Source: Methanolacinia paynteri
GTDB lineage: Archaea > Halobacteriota > Methanomicrobia > Methanomicrobiales > Methanomicrobiaceae
Direction: 5' to 3'
Length of the DNA: 64,000 bases
Assembly: GCF_000784355.1 (NCBI RefSeq)
Contig: NZ_KN360939.1
Span: 160,456-224,455, forward strand
Both the position numbers and the translations under genes were made by a program. The notes beneath the pieces were generated by a model. It did no database searches and was not told the DNA's origin. It saw only the letters and a list, made by a program, of their open reading frames with translations. How positions within the stretch are numbered: position 1 is the first letter of the stretch; every line of letters begins with the position of its first letter. Positions 38,940-46,379 of the stretch are shown one piece after another.

Positions 38940-39359
38940 TCATTCGTCCCCTGATTTTTCTCCCTCGCCCGAAGAGTGCCTTGAGGGACAGCAGGAACTC
39001 CGGCACTTCAGCGTGCATTTCTTTTCATGAAGGTTGTCCCTCTTCTCCGCCCATTTGACCAGGGGAATAATCACTTCGCAGAGTTCTTTTCCGTCGTCGG
39101 TCAGCGAATATTCGACACGGGGAGGAATTTCGGGAAACGACTCCCTCTCTACAAGTCCCGTCCTTTGCAGTTCTTTTAAGAGGTCTGTCAGCGTCTTCGG
39201 GCTGATTCCTTCAAGAATATTCATGAGGTCGTTGAACCGCAGTTTTTCGTGATGCCCGAGGATACTGATGAGCAAAATGGCCCATTTTTTGGATATTGTG
39301 GTAATGATCCCTTCGAGCGGGCAGAGGCAGATCCTGTTACTATCGTGGTGCATAGTCAC
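38940..39359 (-). CDS. HxlR-family winged-helix regulator, Cys-rich
   Basis: 139 residues. HxlR core: CPLEGIITTISKKWAILLIS (20), FNDLMNILEGISPKTLTDLL (20) and RVEYSLTDDGKELC. Two Cys precede the core (ICLCPLEG) and four are in the tail (KKCTLKCRSSCCPSRH), suggesting metal or redox sensing. It is convergent with the other HxlR gene and diverges from the His/Cys-rich small protein at 39441, a natural target. Confidence 0.88.
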   Translation of the reverse strand: MTMHHDSNRICLCPLEGIITTISKKWAILLISILGHHEKLRFNDLMNILEGISPKTLTDLLKELQRTGLVERESFPEIPPRVEYSLTDDGKELCEVIIPLVKWAEKRDNLHEKKCTLKCRSSCCPSRHSSGEGEKSGDE

Positions 39360-39407
39360 TTCACTACTATAAACTTGATAGAATTAATACTTTCCAAAAT
39401 ATTGTAA

Positions 39408-39415
39408 TTATATAC
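39408..39415 (+). promoter_or_regulatory. TATA box of the His/Cys-rich small protein gene
   Basis: TTATATAC sits 25-33 bases before the ATG at 39441, with GGAGGTGA (39425-39432) between them. The transcript would start near 39437 or slightly upstream and have a very short leader. Confidence 0.5.
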
Positions 39416-39440
39416 AAATGTCAGGGAGGTGAAAGAAGCG

Positions 39441-39647
39441 ATGTGTATGCCAGTTCAGAATTCGCACTGTCATGGCCACGGTTATGATCGGGGTCATAAT
39501 TTCGGTCACGGACACTGCTCCTGCGATTGTATGCAGATGCTCTCCGTTGAAGACGAGATCAAGTCACTGGAGAATGCAAAGCAGCGGACGCAGGCCAGAC
39601 TCGATATGATCGAGAAGAAGATCGGGGAACTCAGGAAGATATGCTGA
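39441..39647 (+). CDS. His/Cys-rich small protein with coiled-coil tail
   Basis: 68 residues from the ATG at 39441, which has GGAGGTGA 8 bases upstream. Residues 1-30 are packed with His and Cys (CHGHGYDRGHNFGHGHCSCD), giving a likely metal-binding head. Residues 33-66 form one amphipathic helix (IKSLENAKQRTQARLDMIEK), likely a coiled coil. The layout resembles DUF5320-like proteins seen beside metal or iron-sulfur genes, but the match is loose. Divergent from a Cys-rich HxlR regulator. Confidence 0.75.
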   Translation: MCMPVQNSHCHGHGYDRGHNFGHGHCSCDCMQMLSVEDEIKSLENAKQRTQARLDMIEKKIGELRKIC

Positions 39648-39717
39648 GCGGTCCGGTTATGAATAAATGAAATAATTTTTTTTAGATGCCCTTAAGCAAT
39701 TTTAAAAAAAGGAATTT

Positions 39718-40047
39718 TTACATCAGTACTGCGGCAAGAGCAAGCACAGGCAGCATCGTCACGAGGGCAAGGTGCGGGGCGTAGCCCGGCGATGTCTGGA
39801 TCGAATATTTCAGCGTCGGCCAGATCTGCGTGTATGCCGTGATCGTCGCCAGCACCTGGAGGGCGGCGGCTGCAAGGACTATTGCCGGGAGGCCGGTCGC
39901 AATCGCTGCAATGGTCGCAATGAAGGCGAGCATCAGAAACCCGAAGTGCACTGCAAGACGCATCCCGATCATCCGGAATGTGATGAATCCCGTAGTTATG
40001 CTGCTCAGCAGGATCGCCAGGGTAATTACAAGATATGTATATTCCAT
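39718..40047 (-). CDS. Small integral membrane protein
   Basis: 109 residues from the ATG at 40047 (GAGGTGA 5 bases upstream; a GTG at 40056 is less likely). Three or four membrane helices (TYLVITLAILLSSITTGFIT, FLMLAFIATIAAIATG, IVLAAAALQVLATITAY, ALVTMLPVLALAAVLM). Not recognised. It is the third gene of the DUF169-TusA/DsrE operon, 10 bases after the gene before it, and may be the membrane partner of those sulfur-handling proteins. Confidence 0.75.
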   Translation of the reverse strand: MEYTYLVITLAILLSSITTGFITFRMIGMRLAVHFGFLMLAFIATIAAIATGLPAIVLAAAALQVLATITAYTQIWPTLKYSIQTSPGYAPHLALVTMLPVLALAAVLM

Positions 40048-40057
40048 TCTTTTCACC

Positions 40058-40903
40058 TCAGAAGTTTACCACCGCGTTGGCAGGATTGCTGATCAGGTCT
40101 ATATAAGTCGCAGCTCCGGCGATTTTCATTCCCCTGACGAGATTGCCTTCATTTATGCCGCGGAACTGTGCCGAAAGTTCGCAGACGTATACTTTCGCAC
40201 CTGCTTCGATTACTTCGTTCATGAGATTGTCAAGTCGATCGAAGGAAGGATGTTTCACGCCTGCCGCCGCCCCTTGTCTTGCCATGCTGGCTCCGTCCAT
40301 GAGCAAGAATATTGTGACTGTCTTTCCCATCGAAAGTGCCACCTTAGAGAAAAGGAAGGTCGCATAGGCTCTTTCGGCGTTGCTGATCCCGTTGCTCTGG
40401 ATGATCACCACGGAATTAAGGTTCGCTGCCAGGGCTGACGCTTCTCCTGCGGCAGGACGTTCTGCCTTCTCCGCGATAAGGTAGCGGCGATCGCCTTCGC
40501 TCCCCTCTTCGATCACGCGGGAACCGCCCGATGTTACTGCACGGGCGATATCTTCGAGAGTGGACCCGTTCGCACACTTCACCTTCAGTCTCTCCCCGAT
40601 CCCGAGCGATTCGAGGATGTTTCCGACTGTGATGGCAGGGCCGGGACAGGTATCGCCTGTAACGTCGACCTCCTGCATCTTCGTGCCGCGGGGAATCATC
40701 CGCACCTCGACATCGCTGCCGTTCTTTCCGGTCTCAATGTTATAGCCGAACTTTGCCGCAACCGCATCCATGCCCTCCTCCGCACCGGGGCTGAGGAGAA
40801 ACCGGATCTCTTCGTTAGGCCCTGCGGAATGTCTGATGATATTTGCAGCAAGGATCGAGGCGTTGGGGGATTTAATCCCGCGTGCCGGGATTGTTTTCAC
40901 CAT
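40058..40903 (-). CDS. TusA-like/TusA/DsrE fusion protein
   Basis: 281 residues. About 1-72 resemble a TusA domain in which the reactive CPxP is SPNA, so this copy lacks the sulfur-carrying Cys. About 77-140 are a good TusA domain (VDVTGDTCPGPAITVGNILE, 20, with the active Cys). About 163-280 are a DsrE-type domain (SVVIIQSNGISNAERAYATF, FLLMDGASMARQGAAAG, and Cys in KVYVCELSAQFRG). TusA and DsrE proteins pass persulfide sulfur between partners; fusing them suggests an intramolecular relay. The gene is 3 bases downstream of the DUF169 gene. Confidence 0.85.
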   Translation of the reverse strand: MVKTIPARGIKSPNASILAANIIRHSAGPNEEIRFLLSPGAEEGMDAVAAKFGYNIETGKNGSDVEVRMIPRGTKMQEVDVTGDTCPGPAITVGNILESLGIGERLKVKCANGSTLEDIARAVTSGGSRVIEEGSEGDRRYLIAEKAERPAAGEASALAANLNSVVIIQSNGISNAERAYATFLFSKVALSMGKTVTIFLLMDGASMARQGAAAGVKHPSFDRLDNLMNEVIEAGAKVYVCELSAQFRGINEGNLVRGMKIAGAATYIDLISNPANAVVNF

Positions 40904-40906
40904 GTT

Positions 40907-41587
40907 TCAACCCCACTTCTCTGCAAACAATTTGAGTGCCTCGACTATCTCCGGCAGATCTTTCGGTGGGATGCCAAGAATGACCTCGTCTTCTGCGATC
41001 CCCGAGTTCTTCCTCGAACCGTTGCACCCGAGTGTCATGTTCGGAACTCCACGCTGCTTCACTGCTACGACTGCGTCCGCACAGATCGACTGGATGCCTG
41101 AGTAATCGCTCGATATCCTTCCGCCGGTCGCGTATAGATATGCCTGACTGAGCCTGAGTGCCTGTCTCGGTGTTGCAACTATGACTACAACATCCGGCTC
41201 GAACTCCGCCGATTCGAGCGGCGAGTAGACCGACGCATAGGACTCTGTAGTGCATTTCGGTATAGCGGAAACGGTGTCGAGCGCTCCTTCGGCTGTCTTG
41301 AAGTTGCCGAGCGTATGATACATTTTGCCTGTCGCGACCGCCTCGGGAAGGGGTTCGATTCCCATTACGCCTGCCCCGCCCTTGCAGAGATGCTCGTCCC
41401 GTGTGGCATATCCTTTCATGCCTTTGAGCCTTGCGTCCTGCACGAACTGGCAGTGCCTGCTCTTCTCCGGGACCTTCTGGTATCCGGCGGGCACGTCCGC
41501 CTCTGTTTCTGCGATCTTTACGGCGACAGGGCTTCCCTTCAGCCCCAGCAGTTCTATCAGTTCTTTTCCGGTTGTTTCGTATGACAT
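40907..41587 (-). CDS. DUF169 family protein
   Basis: 226 residues from the ATG at 41587, with GGAGG 7 bases upstream. It shows DUF169 features: LLGLKGSPVAVKIAETEADV (20), SRHCQFVQDARLKG, EHLCKGGAGVMGIEPLPEAV (20), VVVIVATPRQALRLSQAYLY (20) and CNGSRKNSG. Conserved Cys residues suggest metal or cluster binding; the family is common in anaerobes and its function is not established. First gene of a three-gene operon with TusA/DsrE and a membrane protein, divergent from a sensor regulator across two operator-like palindromes. Confidence 0.88.
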   Translation of the reverse strand: MSYETTGKELIELLGLKGSPVAVKIAETEADVPAGYQKVPEKSRHCQFVQDARLKGMKGYATRDEHLCKGGAGVMGIEPLPEAVATGKMYHTLGNFKTAEGALDTVSAIPKCTTESYASVYSPLESAEFEPDVVVIVATPRQALRLSQAYLYATGGRISSDYSGIQSICADAVVAVKQRGVPNMTLGCNGSRKNSGIAEDEVILGIPPKDLPEIVEALKLFAEKWG

Positions 41588-41636
41588 GTTTTTTCCTCCG
41601 GTCGACACCAGGATTGATGCACCTATTTTGTCGACT

Positions 41637-41662
41637 TAGTATAACTATATTGTATAGTATAA
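41637..41662. promoter_or_regulatory. Operator-like inverted repeat before DUF169
   Basis: ACTATA-TTG-TATAGT (41644-41658) with flanking AGTATA and AGTATAA makes an imperfect palindrome. It shares the half-site ATACTATA/TATAGTAT with the perfect palindrome at 41760. It is about 55 bases before the DUF169 ATG on the minus strand, where a promoter is expected. Confidence 0.55.
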
Positions 41663-41759
41663 AATATATTAAAGTTGCGATTGTGGTCCTGTTTTGCCGG
41701 ACATTATATACACGCGGTGGCGTTTCACTCCGGGATATGTTTATCATCTTCCGGGAAAT

Positions 41760-41775
41760 TATACTATATAGTATA
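41760..41775. promoter_or_regulatory. Perfect palindrome at the regulator start codon
   Basis: TATACTATATAGTATA is a perfect 16-bp palindrome that ends one base before the ATG at 41777. It is also TATA-like. Its half-site recurs at 41637-41662. It is probably the binding site through which the wHTH regulator controls its own gene (inference). Confidence 0.6.
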
Positions 41776-41776
41776 A

Positions 41777-43399
41777 ATGACTTCGACAGAGATTGAGAAT
41801 CTTGCCGGGACCGAACACCTGATTGTCGCATACCTGCGATCGCATCCGCCTGAAGAGTGCATGCTCGACAAGATATCCATGGGAATCGGGAAGAGCCGGG
41901 CGACCGCTCTCAAGTACCTCTGGACGCTTCATGCGAAGGGAGTCATCGACTACCGCGAGATCGGGCGGAACAAGCTGTGGATGATGAAACAGCCGCAGGA
42001 AGCGGGTGCTGAGACAATCATCCGCGAGGAGCCGGAGAGCGTGCCCCGGGGCGCCCGGACGACTGCGCAGGCCGCATTCGAACTCCACGATCTTCTTCTC
42101 AGGGAAGCGGAGCTCCGCGACTCGCTGGACCTCCCGGAGACCGTAGTCCTTACGGTCGGGGAGGATCTTTTCATAATCGCAAGAAACAGGCTCTTCGAAT
42201 CGCTCTTCCCCGCGGCGGAAAAATTTTCCGGCCTCGTTCACCAGTCCCAGGCTGCAAAACTCGAAAATCTCTGCCGGTCGGCGAATGCAGGTAGAACCGC
42301 CTCGATCGAACTCGACCTGATCGAGAGAGCAGGGATATATCGTCCCTACCGTTTCACCCTTGTCTCCTCCGGTCCCGGAGATCCGGCAGGCGCACGGGTC
42401 CTTATCGGCGAGGACCTCTCAGGCGGGAGAAGGACACGGCGGCATCTCGAATCTCTTCTCTATATCATAAGAACGGCTGCAACTGCACAGAATGAAGAAG
42501 ACCTCCTCCGTGAAACTCTCCGGGGGGTGAGGGAGAGCCTAGTTCCCTTCGTCCACGGAAGTGTCATCATGGCCGACATGCACGTAGCCTGCACTACTGC
42601 GCCGCTCTCCGGCGAACTGCTGCAGGACTTATCTCCCATTCTCGAACGCTGTATGACTTCGCTTGAGACAGTATCCGAAGAAAGGGACGGTGAGACATTC
42701 CGCTATGCAGTCGCAGTGCCGATCATCGACGAGGAGCGGGCCGCCGGTGTGATGCTGCTCCTGACGGAGTCTTCAATCAGTGCAACCGAGCTGGAGAACA
42801 TAGAGATCGTCGCGGACGAGATCGCAAGCGCCCTCCGGATGCAGCGGCTCGACCGGGAAAGGGCGGAGTTCGTAAATACTCTCCTTGCGATGAACTCCAT
42901 CTCCACCATCCTGAATACTGCAACCGACGAGGAAGCGATCCTTGAGAAATCGATCGAGGCGGTCATTAATACCCTGGGCTTTGATATGGGCTGTATCTAC
43001 CTTAAGGACGATGCCGAGGGAATGGTGCCGCGGGTCCAGCGGAACATGCCCGAACATCTCCGGAAGATGTGTATAGCCGGAATATACGACGGCCTGTTCG
43101 ATCGTGTGTTCCGTGACCGAACCCTTGTCTATATAGTCTCCGGGATGCCGGAGTACGAGGACCTGGTCCCCAGTGCCATCCGGGAGAACGGAGTCAGGAC
43201 GCTTTTGATCCTGCCGATAAAAGTCGGCGACCAGATCGTCGGGCTGGTTAATATGGGCAGTAGGGCGGAGAAGCACTATACTCAGACAAGTCTTGATAAC
43301 CTCTTCTCCATCGGGCTCCAGCTCGGCATCGCCCTCGAAAGATCGAGGCTTGCCAGCGCTCTTGGTGAAGCCGGCAGAGAGAGTAAAAAAGGAGAGTAG
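41777..43399 (+). CDS. wHTH-PAS-GAF-GAF sensor regulator
   Basis: 540 residues, soluble. The N-terminus (about 8-70) is a winged-helix DNA-binding domain (GIGKSRATALKYLWTLHAKG, 20, then YREIGRNKLWMM). About 105-225 look PAS-like, then two GAF-like domains (about 235-360 and 370-525; AVAVPIIDEERAAGVMLLL and LLILPIKVGDQIVGLVNMGS, 20, are GAF strands). No kinase or receiver is present, so ligand sensing probably acts directly on the DNA-binding domain. It faces the DUF169/TusA-DsrE operon, and the shared gap has two related palindromes. The ligand is unknown; a redox or sulfur signal would fit. Confidence 0.82.
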   Translation: MTSTEIENLAGTEHLIVAYLRSHPPEECMLDKISMGIGKSRATALKYLWTLHAKGVIDYREIGRNKLWMMKQPQEAGAETIIREEPESVPRGARTTAQAAFELHDLLLREAELRDSLDLPETVVLTVGEDLFIIARNRLFESLFPAAEKFSGLVHQSQAAKLENLCRSANAGRTASIELDLIERAGIYRPYRFTLVSSGPGDPAGARVLIGEDLSGGRRTRRHLESLLYIIRTAATAQNEEDLLRETLRGVRESLVPFVHGSVIMADMHVACTTAPLSGELLQDLSPILERCMTSLETVSEERDGETFRYAVAVPIIDEERAAGVMLLLTESSISATELENIEIVADEIASALRMQRLDRERAEFVNTLLAMNSISTILNTATDEEAILEKSIEAVINTLGFDMGCIYLKDDAEGMVPRVQRNMPEHLRKMCIAGIYDGLFDRVFRDRTLVYIVSGMPEYEDLVPSAIRENGVRTLLILPIKVGDQIVGLVNMGSRAEKHYTQTSLDNLFSIGLQLGIALERSRLASALGEAGRESKKGE

Positions 43400-43438
43400 A
43401 CCGGGGGAGACAAAACATTCCCCCTGCAATTCTAAAAA

Positions 43439-44122
43439 TTAATGATATTCCGGAACCGCGTCAAACCATCGATCGAAAGATTCCATCAGCTCTTCATCCT
43501 GGTAATAGAAGACGGCCTGGTGATTGTTGAATACCACGTACGCCTCTTCCCCTGAGTCATAACTGCATTCCAGGTAGCAGAAATATTCGTATTCGTCATA
43601 GGCCGGGACACAGTTCCCTCCGAAGATCTCTTCCAGTTCCGGATTTCCGGCCATGAACAATGTGACGTTATAGCATTCCTCCGGTGAGTAGCATTTGTAC
43701 TCCGTTTCCCCCGTAATCTCACCGCTCCCATTCACAAATTCGAAGTATAATTTGTAATATTCCTTGTACACTGATATTTCACCGGCACCTGTCGGATTTT
43801 CATCGATAAAAGATATGATCGGGCCGAGGAAATCGTCCAGGCTTATGATCCCGCTCTCATAATTCCGGAGTTCGTATGTAGTATTGTAAGAATCTATATA
43901 CTCCTGGAAGTCGCTGAAATCCGTGGTATTGCTCGTTTTTTTGATATCGTTCCATTTGGTAACCGCCGGGGCGGATAAATCGAGAATGTTCGTCACCTGC
44001 TCATCCGGTGGCGACGATTCATTTCCCGAATCCCCGTCCCCGATGATAATGATTCCCGCAAGAAGACACAGGATACACAGGAGGCTGAAGGTTATGGCGG
44101 CTATGATGTGCGTATTTTTCAT
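43439..44122 (-). CDS. Membrane-anchored or secreted hypothetical protein
   Basis: 227 residues, not recognised. A single N-terminal hydrophobic helix (IIAAITFSLLCILCLLAGII, 20) is followed by a Ser/Gly/Pro-rich linker and an acidic extracellular domain rich in Tyr, Glu and Asp. Cys residues (KCYSPEECYN, NCVPAYDEYEYFCYLECSYD) could form two disulfides. No membrane or enzymatic motif beyond this. Monocistronic. Confidence 0.7.
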   Translation of the reverse strand: MKNTHIIAAITFSLLCILCLLAGIIIIGDGDSGNESSPPDEQVTNILDLSAPAVTKWNDIKKTSNTTDFSDFQEYIDSYNTTYELRNYESGIISLDDFLGPIISFIDENPTGAGEISVYKEYYKLYFEFVNGSGEITGETEYKCYSPEECYNVTLFMAGNPELEEIFGGNCVPAYDEYEYFCYLECSYDSGEEAYVVFNNHQAVFYYQDEELMESFDRWFDAVPEYH

Positions 44123-44327
44123 TAACAGTATCTTTCGGGAAGATCATAGAAGGAATTTTTTATTTGGCTCTTCGTTAATCTGTGCGGGTATCCCCTGAGC
44201 GGTGAGACGCGTTAAATTCATGGCTTGTACGGAATGGAATATGCCAAAAAACGTTTATGAAACAAAGGTTTCATGGACTGTTTCATGTAAATCACAACGT
44301 GATTTTCATGTAAAACCAAATTAAACA

Positions 44328-44441
44328 GCTCAGGGGACCCTTGTCGGTCTCCTGAGCGTGCCGTGGGAGAACTATCTCAGGGCAAGGCACCTGGGTAGGG
44401 GCCGTCCGGCGGCCTGGCCGCCGGTGCCGGGGTTGCCTGAG
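44328..44441 (+). ncRNA. Candidate structured RNA
   Basis: In the gene-free stretch 44123-44548 a GC-rich segment folds strongly. A 12-bp stem with one wobble pair runs 44328-44339/44346-44357 (GCTCAGGGGACC against GGTCTCCTGAGC). Next, CTCAGG (44377) can pair with CCTGAG (44436-44441), enclosing GGCACC/GGTGCC (44386-44391/44423-44428) and CCGGCGG/CCGCCGG (44406-44412/44418-44424). GTGCC (44358-44362) competes for GGCAC (44386-44390), so two folds are possible. Upstream are two small hairpins (ATGAAAC/GTTTCAT and ATCAC/GTGAT). It matches no RNA family that I recognise. It could be an RNA gene or a leader of the DUF3795 gene 110 bases downstream. Confidence 0.45.
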
Positions 44442-44551
44442 TAGGATCTGTAAGCAATACAGCAGTGTCATGTATGTAATATCCGAAAGAGTATAATTCG
44501 GTTCGGGATGTTGAAGGAAGAGTTAACAGGCTCATTGTTATATTAACTGTG

Positions 44552-44935
44552 ATGAAAGACGGCTGCGAAAACCCCGCGAGGTATATCGGTTGCTGCGGTG
44601 CGTACTGCAAAACCTGTAAGATGCCGGCCGAAGGTGCATGCAGGGGCTGCAAACTCGGATACGACTCCGGGGAGCGGGATATCCAGAAGGCAAGGTGCAG
44701 GATCAAGGTCTGCTGCTTCGGTGAGAAAGGGCTTGAAACATGCGCCGACTGCCCTGATTACGATACCTGCGAGATAATATCCGGTTTTCACAACAAGAAA
44801 GGCCACAAATACAAAAAATATCATGAATCGCTTGAGTTCATTCGCAAGAACGGGAATGACGAGTTCATCAAGGCGGCCGGCAAATGGAAGGGTGCGTACG
44901 GAAGGCTGCCGCCGGCGACTCCTCCCGGAGATTAG
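44552..44935 (+). CDS. DUF3795 family Cys-rich protein
   Basis: 127 residues from the ATG at 44552. Cys spacing follows DUF3795: YIGCCGAYCKTCKMPAEGAC (20), CRGCKLGYD, CRIKVCCFGEKGLETCADCP (20), YDTCEIISGF. About twelve Cys suggest one or two metal or iron-sulfur sites. The family is frequent in methanogens and clostridia; function unknown. No clear Shine-Dalgarno. Its 3' end overlaps the convergent NimA-like gene by four bases. Confidence 0.85.
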   Translation: MKDGCENPARYIGCCGAYCKTCKMPAEGACRGCKLGYDSGERDIQKARCRIKVCCFGEKGLETCADCPDYDTCEIISGFHNKKGHKYKKYHESLEFIRKNGNDEFIKAAGKWKGAYGRLPPATPPGD

Positions 44936-45384
44936 TCGATCAGGTTCTTCCTGCCGGTCATTTCTGTTATATCTATCCTGATAACGGCAATACCCCCGGC
45001 ATTCAGGCTCTTTGGATCAAACTCCTCTCTGTGGTAGCGTCCGGCAATAACAGCGAGTCCCTCCCTGATCTCATCTTCATCATCCAGAATCTTCGCCGTC
45101 CCGAAACCCACGACGCTCCTGTATTTCATATCGTATGAACACGGGCGTTTGGAAGGGATCAGCTCGTAATCCGTCTCCGTCTCAAAACAAACGTTCGCGT
45201 TTTCCTCCAGGACCTCGATCTTTTTACCCTTCTTCGAACTGTGAAGATATATCGCCCCCTCCCTGTACCCGAATGCCATGGGCACCACATAGGGAACATC
45301 GCCCCTGCACATCCCGAGCCTCAGGAAGGGTGAGTCCAGCAATATCTCTTCAATCTCCTTTTTGTCAGCGATCTCTTCTCCCAT
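44932..45384 (-). CDS. Pyridoxamine 5'-phosphate oxidase-like flavoprotein (NimA type)
   Basis: 150 residues. A split-barrel FMN-binding fold: LDSPFLRLGMCRGDVPYVVP (20), GAIYLHSSKKGKKIEVLEEN (20), VCFETETDYELI, KYRSVVGFGTAKILDDEDE. This is the subgroup annotated as nitroimidazole-resistance (Nim) or general FMN-binding proteins; it probably reduces a small compound or stores flavin. Monocistronic, with a short convergent overlap with DUF3795. Confidence 0.88.
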   Translation of the reverse strand: MGEEIADKKEIEEILLDSPFLRLGMCRGDVPYVVPMAFGYREGAIYLHSSKKGKKIEVLEENANVCFETETDYELIPSKRPCSYDMKYRSVVGFGTAKILDDEDEIREGLAVIAGRYHREEFDPKSLNAGGIAVIRIDITEMTGRKNLID

Positions 45385-45454
45385 AATTAACTCTCCTTTA
45401 GTATCCTATGAACGCCGGTGCGGGGAAATGCCGAACAGATCCGGAGAACAGACA

Positions 45455-46162
45455 TCACTCATCATCCAGTGCATATTTAACAGCCGCTTCTGCATGTATC
45501 GTCATCGTGTCGAAGAGCGGGATCTCGACATCCTCCTGACTTACGAGAAACGGGATCTCCGTGCACCCGAGGATTATTCCTTCGGCTCCCTTTTCTTTGA
45601 GGCGGCGAATGATTTCGATGAACTTCCGCCTCGAGTCATCGCTGATTATCTCTGCGCAGAGTTCGTCGAATATTATTGTATTTATCATTTCACACTCCGC
45701 TTCATCCGGGATAATCACTTTTATCCCGAACCTCTCTTCGAGCCTTTTTCTATAGAAGTCCTCCTCCATCGTGTACTCGGTGCCGAGAAGCCCGACGGTC
45801 TTAAAGCCCCGCGTTCTGATCTTTTCGCCGGTCGCATCGGCGATGTGCAGCACCGGGATTTTTACTTTAGCTTCTATATCATCCGCACTCGAATGCATCG
45901 TATTCGAGCATATGATAATGAAGTCAGCCCCTCCCCGTTCAAGCCTCTCAGCCGCATCGATCATCGTGTTCCTGAGCGGCTTCCAGTCGCCTTCTGATGC
46001 CTCCCTCTCCTCCTCCGAGAACTCCCCGAACTCTATCGAGTACATCAGGATCTTTGCCGAGTGAAGGCCGCCGAGTCTATCTTCGACCATCTCGTTCATC
46101 AGTTTATAGTATTCGGCCGATGATACCCAGCTCATTCCGCCGATAACACCAATTATCTTCAT
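45455..46162 (-). CDS. Aspartate/glutamate racemase family protein (cytoplasmic)
   Basis: 235 residues. It has both catalytic Cys motifs of the PLP-independent amino acid racemases: IICSNTMHS and LGCTEIPFL; the N-terminus is IGVIGGMSWVSSAEYYKLMN (20). It interconverts L- and D-amino acids, usually Asp, Glu or broad substrates. It has no signal peptide. It is highly similar to the lipoprotein form at 50576-51400 over its whole length, so the two arose by duplication, and they bracket the kinase/SHOCT/CopB operon. Confidence 0.9.
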   Translation of the reverse strand: MKIIGVIGGMSWVSSAEYYKLMNEMVEDRLGGLHSAKILMYSIEFGEFSEEEREASEGDWKPLRNTMIDAAERLERGGADFIIICSNTMHSSADDIEAKVKIPVLHIADATGEKIRTRGFKTVGLLGTEYTMEEDFYRKRLEERFGIKVIIPDEAECEMINTIIFDELCAEIISDDSRRKFIEIIRRLKEKGAEGIILGCTEIPFLVSQEDVEIPLFDTMTIHAEAAVKYALDDE

Positions 46163-46379
46163 TTATCGCTTCCCGCTCCTGCTTTATGGAAGAATCGGGT
46201 TCTGTATTCAAATATCTTTTCGGGATTTGGATTGGTATATGGATCGCTCATATGCAAAACAACCTTTTTTTTGCCGATGATGTTGTATAGACTTACAATC
46301 GAAATCAAAATGGAGCGATCCCTTAACCAGATTACGGTTCGTTCAGGTATGAATAAAATAGAATTTTCCCGGTGAAAAA

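Noticed and set aside
38641..39030. 129-residue ORF between the two HxlR genes
   Set aside because: It overlaps both HxlR genes in other frames and shows no domain.
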